Assembly (NCBI GenBank): GCA_035222895.1
Contig: JAVYIG010001834.1
Span: 1-64,000, forward strand
Source of the DNA: Strongylocentrotus droebachiensis
Taxonomy: Eukaryota > Echinodermata > Echinoidea > Camarodonta > Strongylocentrotidae
Reading direction: 5' to 3'
Length of the DNA stretch: 64,000 nucleotides
The notes beneath the pieces are model-generated. The model ran no database searches. It saw only the letters and a program-made list of their open reading frames with translations, and was not told the origin of the DNA. Below, one piece after another: positions 21,340 through 29,775 of this stretch (within the stretch, counting starts at the first letter, position 1; each line of letters opens with the position of its first letter). The translations under genes and the position numbers were made by a program.

Positions 21340-21607
21340 GGACATTCCTCCCACCATCTTCATTCGCAGCCGCCATTTTGAAGAATTGCAATCAACTGCC
21401 AATCAGTTGCAAATTTTGCGCTACCTCAAAATTTATTGCAAAGTTGCGCTTGATCTGCGATTAAACGCCAGAGTTGCGTTTAAACGCAACTTTCTTGCAA
21501 CAGGATTGAACGCAACTGGCGTTTAATCGCAAATTTGCGATTAAAAGCCAGAGTTGCGCTTGATTTTGGGGAGATGCGTTTAAACGCAACTTTCTTGCAA
21601 CGCCCCA
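21340..21607 (-). repeat. Extra transposon terminus related to the 12.65-kb element
   Basis: Ends CAACTTTCTTGCAACGCCCCA at 21,607, the same outermost ~25 bp as the right end at 26,778. Inside this the sequence differs, with repeated GCGTTTAAACGCAACTTTCT and CGCCAGAGTTGCG modules, and CGCAGCCGCCATTTTG near 21,370. The next bases are CTA, not the TTA seen at the outer ends. It looks like the end of an older, related element captured or overlapped by the larger one. Confidence 0.6.
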
Positions 21608-21894
21608 CTAGACTGTTCTATATCACTATCACAGGATATTACAACATGGAAATGAATGTATGGGAAAATGCATTGAGTGCATCTCTAGACCATTAATTGC
21701 ATACCGGATAATTTTTCCGCTGTGTAATTACTTTTATCCCTATCTTGTCAAAAATAAAATACAAATAGAGCATAGGGTCTAATATGAAGTTAAACCTACC
21801 ATTTTCACAGAAATCATCGTAAAAACGTCTCGTCATAATAATCGTCTTCAATCAAGCTAGCTAGGGCTGGTTTTGTTTACGAACCGCCCAGGCC
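21608..21894. other. No recognised feature
   Basis: Spacer between the inner terminus and the palindrome-rich block. No gene is seen. Confidence 0.4.
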
Positions 21895-22110
21895 AGGAGA
21901 AAATAATTCACGATAAAATATACGATATCGTCAATTTTATCGTGAACTTTATCGTATACTTTTCACGATAAAATATACGATATCGTCAATTTTATCGTGA
22001 AAAGTTCACGATAAAGTTCACGATATCGTGAATTTCGTGAATTTCGTCGTGAAAAATTGGCGATAAAATTGACGAAATCGTGAATTTTATCGCCAATTTT
22101 TCGCGATTTA
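21895..22110. repeat. Dense palindrome block, CACGATAAAATATACGATATCGTC
   Basis: Interleaved inverted motifs (TTCACGATAAA/TTTATCGTGAA, ATACGATATCGT, GGCGATAAAATTGACG and its partner) fold on each other over ~200 bp. The arrangement resembles the subterminal region of a TIR transposon or a protein-binding array. No coding sequence is seen. Confidence 0.6.
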
Positions 22111-22356
22111 GTCTATTCGCGATGTCCCTTCAGGGCCACCATAGAGGACACCATAGCGAACAATTCTATTGTTATCATGCGGTCACGGTTCGGTGCACAC
22201 GAGTGGTCGCTGAGTTATGGCATCGAAATCCAAGTAAGTAGAAGGATTTTCCGAGACCGCTGAATTGCACCGCCGTGCGCCATCTTGGATAGAACGAGCG
22301 TTGTGAAAGCGAACTGCGACTACGTGCTATGTGTATGCTCAACTTTCGTCTGCAAA

Positions 22357-22410
22357 ATGCCATATTGTGCAGCTTTCAACTGCACCACTCGCCTTAAAAG
22401 AGGCTCTTGA
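22357..22410 (+). CDS. Short THAP-like N-terminal fragment
   Basis: An ATG-led 17-codon frame begins MPYCAAFNCTTR, the pattern with which THAP zinc-finger DNA-binding domains start (M-x-x-C-x-x-x-x-C), then ends in TGA. It follows a CpG-containing stretch (GCCATCTTGGAT, a YY1-like site, near 22,281) that could be a promoter. The rest of the domain (the FHRFP, W and second Cys/His pair) was not found downstream. It may be the first exon of a THAP transposon gene or chance; THAP domains accompany P, Kolobok and some Harbinger-like elements. Confidence 0.3.
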   Translation: MPYCAAFNCTTRLKRGS

Positions 22411-25400
22411 ATAACCTTTCATAGTTAAGTGATCATTTCATTAAAAAAATGGCAAAACAAACAGTTTTGCATGATAATCCGAACGCAGAAAGCCACAGAC
22501 TAAAGCGTGTATTTGTACATCGGTCCCATCTATTCATTTCCATGTTTGTGAACTGTTTTCGCTCGAGCTCAATGACATCGGCTATGAACTATCAAAAATA
22601 TTGAATTCCACAGAGCTGCAAAGTATTATAAACCGATAATATCGAATACATGATATCCAGAGAATACTGTACTGTTTTTTTTTTTTTTTTGGGGGGGGGG
22701 GATCATTGGGGCATAAGCAGGTCACTTTCTTTGTTTGACTTGGTGAAACTTGGTTCAAGTTACTTTGAAGATTAACTTGAACTTATGAACATGTTGCATC
22801 GCGGCGCTGGTATTAATAAGTAATAGTGACACAATTTCCCGTGAGTCGTCAGACTTTCAAGCATTATTGTAAGAAATTTACTGGAATTTACTCAAAATTT
22901 ACATCTTAATTTTGGACATTTAAATTGTTGTAAAACACAAGAAATTTTACTCATCAAAGTTGGTCATTGTGAAAGTTACGACCTGTCAGTCATGGCAGTT
23001 AAAGAAGCTACCTAAAACTTACTCCTCAGATGAATATGTGTAGATTATGTAGTGATTTCATATGGCCTAGTAAAGCACAGCACTTGAAATACAAATCAAG
23101 AAAAAAAAAACTTCCCCGCACCAGGCAATATTTTGCGAAGCTCCCATTATTCTGGTACATGTATATCTTTAAAGACATATACATTTTGAAATATTTGGGG
23201 ATTTCTGCTGTAAAAGGGTAAAAAATTGGTCAATCTTATTTATGTGTATTTTTTTACATAATATTTCACCATTGTATGAAATAAATATACTAATTCAAAC
23301 AGACTATTTCATCATACCTTCTCCTTCCCACTGAAATGACAGAATGTGCACTACAGGGATAATATACGATGTTTGCCCTATTGGTCTATTTTGTGTTTTA
23401 TACATCTAGGCTTACCCAGAGAGAAAGGAATTGTGTGATTCTATTATTGACACTAGCCTGTCTTTTGTCTGACAGGTTAAGGTATAATTTGAATCTGATT
23501 GCATAAATTAGATTTGAGATTAGAATTTGCGAAAGAGGCATCAAAGAAATAAAAAACAACTGGATTATTGTCAACGTGTTTCAGGGAAAGGGATTTTCTT
23601 TAAATTTTGTATTTTTAACTTGACTCTGATCACTTGTGCCTTCATATCCTATTGGTTGCACTTATGGTTACCAAAGCTATTTACAATTATTGTGCGTATG
23701 TTTCTTGATAATGGATTCGGTGATGGCATAGTGTCACATACATGTGTGTACAAACAAATTGTTTCGTCAAATTAGATAAGGAAGTCACTCATATGTTGTA
23801 TGCAAATCTGTATACAGAGGTTTACGGTGTATGCAAACGATCCCTGTTTTGTTATAAAATATTGTCCAATGATTTATTGTTCAATGTGCAGTGTCATCTA
23901 TTCTACACTAGTGAATTCAAACTGTAGTTGCAATGGTTGTATCCATGTTTACCAACTGAAAGAGCTTGAGCTAAATGAAAGTTGCAACTTTCATCTAGAG
24001 TAAAAATCTGTTTTAAAAGTTTTCACTGAAATCAGATGAATCCATACATTGCTTCATGAACAAACTAAAGAGAGAGAAATACTGATTCATATGTATTATA
24101 TCTTGTTGATGTCTAGTTGATTAATGAAGTATGTTCAAGTTTTAAGTGCTAAAAGGGACAAAATCTTGCCTTTTGTACATTGTAGTCAGTCAAATGCAAA
24201 TGTACATGTGATTATTTCTCTTTGTGTTAAAATGAAGAAGAAATGTGCCGGTATAAACATAATGTGCCATGATTGCTTGCTTGAGGAAAGTTTTTTCCAC
24301 ACCATTGAGGATTTTTTTCTTCATATCCACCATTGCAATAGTTCATGGATGTTTTGATATGTACTGTATACATTCATGTAATACATTATAGCGCAATGCC
24401 AAGGTTAAAAAAAAACTTAAATAAGATGAAAGTATTCACAATTATGTGGAAAGACATGTGAATAGTTGCCACAATGTTTCATTACTTAACACTTCTTAGA
24501 CAAATCTTTAAATCTGCCTATATGGGATGAAAATAATATCTGGCAGCTAAATGGTAGCCTCCCAAGGGAAAGAAAAGAAATAATATTAATATTCAGTGGG
24601 CCTACTTCTGCAGTGCCAAGAATCAAAGGGATAGAGAAAGAGAGAGGGGAGAGAGACAAAAAGAGAGGGGCATATGGAAAACTTTGGGGCGAATTCGTTC
24701 ATAAAATGGATTGCTCACCGGCTCGGTCAACTCTGCACAGAGCTTCGCACCAAGTCCCGCAGTGTGCACTGGCGCGTAACACAGATCACTGGGTGCGTCC
24801 ATTATGACAACATAGGGAGAATGGGTCTTGTTCATAACATGAACATAAAACAAGGACGATTTCATTTGCATGTTTATGTCTTTTAATGAAACTCTAAGAC
24901 GACACAAAAACAATAACAAGACTTTAAAACTGTTGAAGATTGAATTCATATCGATAATTCAATATCAAGGAGTTTACTAATTATATATCTAACCCCACAA
25001 TCAAATGGAACATTCCTCTCTCAGGGTCTGAGGTTTACGAGGAACAATTTTACAAAATCCTTTGTGTTTCTTCATGGTCACTGGCAAATTACACAACAAA
25101 TCCATGATGTATCACCATTTAATTATCATTACTACAGTCTACATGTCTTCTTCTTTCTATATTTAAGGTTAAAACTCACATATTGAAAGAAATAACTACA
25201 CAAAATGGACAAGTTCGAAGAACATTCCGAGAGGAGACGTGCTGTTTCAAATCACATGCAACGCAAAAGTTCGCACGCTAATGTGTACGTCTATGGAACT
25301 CGTGTAGTGTGGCATGTGTCATGCTCTTGCGCAAAAAGGAGCATACATGAGAGACAGCAAATCATTGGATGCAAAAGTGCAACCTTTTCCTCTTATCCAA

Positions 25401-25795
25401 TCAAAATGAATGATACATTACTGGAATCTTTGAAACCTCTGCTTCAATTTGACATGCGAGATGGTGCAATTCGCCGATCGAATCAGTTATACAGCCAAGA
25501 TAAGTATGGAGAGTTGACGGATTTTGGGCGAAAATCCGTTGACCTCCATAGAGAAAGTGTCGTGAAAGGTTTTTTTTGAACATTTTAAAGCAAAAAGTGC
25601 AACCTTTCCCCACGAATGAAATTATTTCAAATTTATATCATCTTAAAGAGAAAACATTGAACTTTAAAATTCAGGCCGAGATGGTATTAAAAGTGGGTTC
25701 AGTTAGGCTATTGCTGTGATTTAGCGTAGGTAATGCATGAAATGGTAAGGAATTTCACGTGTTGTAGCTCACGGTGCGATGCGTGCGGAGCAGAT
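22411..25795. other. Interior of the 12.65-kb element, no recognised gene
   Basis: AT-rich DNA with scattered short ORFs. The longest, 25,205-25,579 (+), encodes 124 residues with a basic centre (RSIHERQQIIGCK) but resembles no family I know. A T/G homopolymer lies at 22,675-22,700. Confidence 0.35.
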
Positions 25796-25799
25796 GAAC

Positions 25800-26045
25800 G
25801 AAAGTTTTTCATATGGGGAGAGTGAAAGAAAAAGGGGGAGAGAAAAAGAGAAGGGGATAGAGAGAAAGAGAGAAAGAAAGGGAGAGTGAAAGAAAAAGAG
25901 AGGGAGAGAGAGAAGGGGATAGAGAGAAAGAGAGAGGGAGTAGAGAAAGGGGTAGAGAGAAAGAAGGGGAAAGGGGGAGTGTGCCAAAGAAAAAGAGAGG
26001 GAGGGAGAGAAGGGGATAGAGAGAGGGGGAGTGGGATCGAAGAGA
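25800..26045 (+). repeat. Purine-rich (GA) tract
   Basis: About 245 bp almost purely of A and G with imperfect ~30-60-bp internal repeats (GAGAAAGAGAGAGGGAG type). This mirror-repeat, triplex-prone DNA explains the long minus-strand Ser/Leu/Phe/Pro frames, which are not genes. Confidence 0.88.
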
Positions 26046-26559
26046 AACACAAAGACTGAGAATTTACGAGTGTGTGTAAAGAGAAAGTGGGAGTGATTTA
26101 TATAGATAGAGCCTAAATAATTTGATATATTCTTTCTATCACAGAAAGAGACAAAACTAGCCTAATACCACAAATGATATTTAACAATGATAGTCTAGCT
26201 CTTTTAGTCTTTATGCAAAAAAAACACATAAAATGTTAACCCTACTCTCCAAGCTGCCGCTCTTATTCCAATATTCAAGTCATCAAACATCTGTATGGGA
26301 CTTGGACAAAGGCATAAACAATATATGTAAAGATATTTTCACCAAAACTAACAATAAAACCCTGGTTTCTGGACGTCCCTTCCTCCAATTGCAATAGGAG
26401 CTTGTACACAATACGTATGCGCAGGCGATTTCTTGTACTACGCAAAATGGCGGCGGGCGCACTCGAGCGGTGCCATTGTGCTGCGTGAAACGTGAACGGA
26501 CACAATCCTTCTACTTGGTTTGAGTTCGTTGAGTTATGGTCGCCAGAAGTAGTCTAATC
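26046..26559. other. Inner flank of the right terminal repeat
   Basis: Contains a CpG-containing stretch with AAAATGGCGGCG (YY1-like) near 26,447, facing away from the right end. Similar AAAATGGCGGC (as GCCGCCATTTTG) occurs near 21,373, next to the inner terminus. A promoter near each end is possible. No gene is resolved. Confidence 0.35.
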
Positions 26560-26778
26560 TAAAATTGAGAAATTTGCTAGGCTCGGCCATCCAGTCGTTT
26601 TCACAAATACAAAATAACGCCGATCAGTTGCAAATCAGTTGCAACTTGCATTTGATTGCTAGCTAGTTTCTTGCAACAGAAAGTGGCAATTGATAGCAAG
26701 TTGCGTTTGTATATCAGTTGCAAAATTTGCAACTGATATTTGCAATCGATTGCAACGCAACTTTCTTGCAACGCCCCA
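26560..26778 (-). repeat. Right 219-bp terminal inverted repeat of the 12.65-kb element
   Basis: Reverse complement of 14,129-14,347 with a few differences (for example TTGCTATCAATTG versus TTGCAATCAATTG). Flanked by TTA. Confidence 0.9.
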
Positions 26779-26850
26779 TTAGATAAAACTGATTGTGCCG
26801 CACTGCGGCAAGAACAAAACATTAATTATCATAAGAAGAAAAGTATCTGA

Positions 26851-27864
26851 AGTAAGTTCCAAAAGTTTCATTGTAATGGACCAGAATGTGTTTGTTCAGT
26901 ATGTTTAAAACTATTGTTTCGTACTCAAGTTTTGCAATGTCATAAATTGAAATATAAAATAAGTAAATGCATATCTGAAAAGTACCTTCATATTTGTACA
27001 AGTTCTTGTTCTAAAGACTGTATGATTAAACTGTGCCGAGGCAAACTATGGATTTGTTACACATGTCATCGAAAATTGAAACAAAATAAGGTGTCATCAG
27101 AAGCTTGGACTAATAATCTACAATTGAATGACATACCGGACACTTTACTGAAATTGAATAGCCTTGAATGTCATTTGATTTCACAAAATATTTCTTTCAT
27201 GAAAATTGTTTGTTTACCAAAAGGAGGACAGTTTTCTGTAAAAGGTCCTGTAGTCAGTGTACCATCGAATATGTCAAAAGGAGTTAGTGTACTTCCTAGA
27301 CAACCTTGCGATGATCAATTAGTACGTGTGAAGCTTAAAAGAAAGCTGTCGTTTAAAGGGTTTTATGAATATCGTAATGTCAATACCAAAAATGTCATGG
27401 ATGCTGTGCAGTATTTGAAGAAATATAATAAATGGTATCATACAATAGATATTGATGCTATGTGGACTATTGAACATACTGAAGAAAGCGAAACTGTTGT
27501 AAATGATGATAATTCTGAAACTGTAAAGAATGATGAATGTGGTGAAGAATTAGATATTGATAAAGAAGAAAAACTTTTTCTGAATAAAACAGCACAAATT
27601 GACACAAATAAAGAAGCCATTGATGAGGATAATGATAAGCTAAGAGGTTTACCACTTGACTCCTGTCTCCAAGAAGAAACTATCCAAGTTGCACATGATG
27701 ATAATCATGAGAATAAAATGAAAGATAAATGTAACGTTGAATTAGATAATGAAAAACATGAAAAAAGGGCAACAGACGAAATGAAAACACAAAATGAATC
27801 AAATGAAGAAGAAGTCATTGATGATGATGATGATGATGATGATAAGTTACGAGGAATACATTAG
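26851..27864 (+). CDS. Cys-rich motif plus DUF6570-like domain of the Helitron-like element
   Basis: Open from the TGA at 26,848. It begins with a zinc-binding-like stretch, CNGPECVCSVCLKLLF, and a further pair, CHKLK..CSKDC and ICYTCHRKL. This leads into DIPDTLLKLNSLECHLIS, KIVCLPKGGQFSVKGPVVSV, VSVLPRQPCDDQLVRVKLKR and AVQYLKKYNKWYHTIDI, the conserved blocks of the DUF6570 region found just upstream of the Helitron-like N domain in many animal transposon proteins. The C-terminal ~150 residues are an acidic Asp/Glu-rich spacer ending in a GAT repeat (about 27,820-27,845) where the frame changes. Function is unknown; the position suggests a role in the transposase N-terminus. Confidence 0.62.
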   Translation, partial: SKFQKFHCNGPECVCSVCLKLLFRTQVLQCHKLKYKISKCISEKYLHICTSSCSKDCMIKLCRGKLWICYTCHRKLKQNKVSSEAWTNNLQLNDIPDTLLKLNSLECHLISQNISFMKIVCLPKGGQFSVKGPVVSVPSNMSKGVSVLPRQPCDDQLVRVKLKRKLSFKGFYEYRNVNTKNVMDAVQYLKKYNKWYHTIDIDAMWTIEHTEESETVVNDDNSETVKNDECGEELDIDKEEKLFLNKTAQIDTNKEAIDEDNDKLRGLPLDSCLQEETIQVAHDDNHENKMKDKCNVELDNEKHEKRATDEMKTQNESNEEEVIDDDDDDDDKLRGIH

Positions 27865-28204
27865 TGAAATTGAAAATGTAATGTCTAGTATATATATAGC
27901 TTTACGAACAGGAGGTCAAAAGACCAGTGAGGATAATGAAGTGACAGCCTCTATGCTCAAAAATGATAAAGAAGTGAGTAAAATTTTGAAGTCTGATAGA
28001 GGTTATAGATTCCTATCATCTGTAAGAGGAACACCTCCATATTGGAAAAGAGTTCAAAAAGACTTACTAGTAATGATTCGTCAGCTGGGAATACCAACTT
28101 TTTTTGTTAGCTTTTCAAGCGCTGATTTAAGATGGCCAGAAGTAGTAAATACAATTTTAAAACAACAGGGTGATACTACAAGGACTGCTGAAACGATGGA
28201 TTAG
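27794..28204 (+). CDS. Helitron-like N domain, first part
   Basis: After the GAT repeat the reading continues in this frame with SKILKSDRGYRFLSSVRG, TPPYWKRVQKDLLVMIRQLG, IPTFFVSFSSADLRWPEV. This is the signature start of the Helitron-like N-terminal (Rep-associated) domain: F-L-x-x-V-R-G-x-P-P-Y-W, then P-T-F-F-x-S-x-S-x-A-D-L-R-W. It ends at a TAG; the next in-frame piece is 28,205-28,817. The true protein would be continuous with 26,851-27,864 across the GAT repeat. Confidence 0.7.
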   Translation: MNQMKKKSLMMMMMMMISYEEYISEIENVMSSIYIALRTGGQKTSEDNEVTASMLKNDKEVSKILKSDRGYRFLSSVRGTPPYWKRVQKDLLVMIRQLGIPTFFVSFSSADLRWPEVVNTILKQQGDTTRTAETMD

Positions 28205-28817
28205 AATGAGAAATGTGCTGTATTAAGAATTAATCCTGTCACAGCTGCTCGAATGTGTGACAAAAGATTTCATCTGTTTGTTACAAATGTTATTAAATCT
28301 AAGGCAAAACCAATAGGTAATTAAGTAGTAGACTCTTTTTTTAGAGTGGAATTTCAATTACGTGGAAGTCCTCATATTCATGAAAGATGAAAGAGTTGAA
28401 GAATTTGTTGATGAATACATTACATGCCATTTGCCAAACACAGAAGAGGATGAAGAATTGAAGGATATACTAGAACATGTGCAAATGCATAGCAAAAAAC
28501 ATTCTAAATCTTGTAAAAAGGGGCGCAAAGAATGTCGCTTTAATTTTCCTAGACCTCCATCACAAAGAACATTTGTGGTTAGACCCAAACCTGATAAAGA
28601 CTCACTTGTTATGGCTAGAGCTAGGGATCTAGTATCATCAGTGAAAGGCAAATTGAGGGATGCTACAAATGAATACAATATTATAGAAGAATTGTTTGAA
28701 GAGCTTAATACATCACAGGAGGATTTTCAAAAGGCATATTGTATGGTTGCAGAAAGGGTATCTATCGTACATAGTCGAAATTTAAAATCTGTTTGGGTAA
28801 ATCAATATAATAAACAT
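28205..28817 (+). pseudogene. Helitron-like N domain, HUH motif and following region, decayed
   Basis: Readable in changing frames. First comes [12 protein letters not shown], then VEFQLRGSPHIH (H-x-H at 28,373-28,381, the two metal-binding histidines of HUH Rep nucleases). After a one-base shift and an apparent deletion come VEEFVDEYITCHLPNT and HSKSCKKGRKECRFNFPRPP, typical of the Cys/His block after the HUH motif. The ORF 28,362-28,820 ends SVWVNQYNKH. The catalytic tyrosines and the PIF1 helicase that should follow are missing; the sequence meets a transposon at 28,818. Multiple stops make this copy non-functional. Confidence 0.68.
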
Positions 28818-29298
28818 TAGTAGAGTCAAAGTGTGTAGACCCCGCTGATATTTTTCGGGGACAAAGGTTTTTAAGTGTTTTTGAGTTGTTTGGAGGTCAA
28901 TGATTAAAATTAGCTTGGGTAGTCCCCTCCTAACCCCCGGCAACTCTTGTAGGGGTCAAAATAAGGTCAAAATGGGGTCAATAGGGGGTCAATTTTTTTA
29001 AATGCCCTGATTATGTTAAAAGACATGTCAAATTGTTTGTCTCGTCATACTGAACAAAAAAGTGTACATGATCATATACCCCTGACCTCCCGTTAAGAAG
29101 TTATGGCCGGAAAAGTCAAAAGGTCAACGAACTTTCATTTGAGGGCAAAATACACTAAAAGTGTTAGGATCGATCAATTTTCATGTTTTTTGTGTCTATT
29201 TATATGTATTTTGATTTAGAAATTTGAATGAGACAATTTCTACTTAAGAAGACCGTATTCAAAAGATATAAGGGGTCAAAATAAGGTCATTTGGGGTC
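28818..29298 (+). repeat. Left ~480-bp TIR of the 4.8-kb element
   Basis: Matches the reverse complement of 33,155-33,634 over its length with scattered differences. The inner part carries direct GGGGTCAAAATAAGGTCA modules that continue to about 29,480 beyond the inverted match and may be transposase-binding subterminal repeats. Confidence 0.88.
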
Positions 29299-29775
29299 AA
29301 ATGAGCTCCTTTGGGATCAAAATACACTAACAGACTTAGGAGTTATATGTGTCAAATTATGTGTAAATTGATGAATAATAGTGAATGAATTTTTTTTTTT
29401 TTTTAAATTTAGAAAACCATATTCAATTGATGTAAGGAGTCATTATAAGGCCAAAATGGGGTCATTTAGGGTCAAAAATGTTTAATTGACCTAAATTGTG
29501 CTGTAATGCACTCTCACACTGAATGAGAAAGAGCAGTTTCATTCTAGGGTTAAAATACGATAGGAGTGACAACAAAGCCATGTTCATTTTTTTTAAGTGT
29601 CACAATGCAGTTTACATGTAATTTAACTGGTGGCCACAATGTCAAATTAGCTTGATTGTTTTTATCTGCCCATCAGTTACATACACAACCCTGCGCTCTC
29701 TTACTAGGTATGGTAAATGTCTTAATTTGTTGCAACATACCTTTAAGGACGGATAGATGTGACAAATCAGAGGTT
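29299..29775. other. 3' flank of the nuclease-like gene
   Basis: Contains further GGTCATTTNGGGTCAAA modules, a T16 run near 29,390 and no ORF. Confidence 0.5.

Larger units (their letters stand above)
14129..26778. mobile_element. 12,650-bp TIR transposon, PIF/Harbinger-like, inside the Helitron-like gene
   Basis: The two ends are 219-bp inverted repeats (14,129-14,347 and 26,560-26,778), both starting TGGGGCGTTGCAAGAAAGTT and differing at only a few positions. The flanks are TTA on each side (14,126-14,128 and 26,779-26,781). A 3-bp TTA duplication with G-rich ends fits PIF/Harbinger. One candidate Myb/SANT-like exon (15,387-15,504) points the same way, but no DDE nuclease could be read. 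The interior is itself a patchwork: Helentron-like elements, a TTAA-type MITE, duplicated exon-like segments, and a second related terminus at 21,607. Kolobok is disfavoured because the duplication is TTA, not TTAA. Confidence 0.8.
8787..28817 (+). mobile_element. Helitron-like element, N-terminal half, split by a 12.65-kb insertion
   Basis: The + strand segments 8,787-14,128 and 26,782-28,817 form one coding region in domain order: PHD-like finger, papain-like protease domain 1, protease domain 2, OTU domain, YK-rich repeats, Cys-rich motif with DUF6570-like domain, and Helitron-like N domain with the HUH motif PHIH. From family knowledge, the last three occur in this order in animal Helitron/Helentron proteins that also carry a PIF1-type helicase. 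Here the helicase part is absent: the coding region stops at 28,817 where another transposon begins. Stops and frameshifts occur in nearly every linker. Element ends are not identified, so the outer limits are those of the recognisable coding region. Confidence 0.7.

Noticed and set aside
25708-26052. Minus-strand Ser/Leu/Phe/Pro-rich ORFs
   Set aside because: Translation of a GA tract without stops on one strand. The CT tract at 51,410-51,721 is rejected for the same reason.
14129-26778. Kolobok or P-element identity for the 12.65-kb element, suggested by the THAP-like start
   Set aside because: The target duplication is TTA (3 bp), not TTAA or 8 bp, and the THAP-like match is only about 12 residues.
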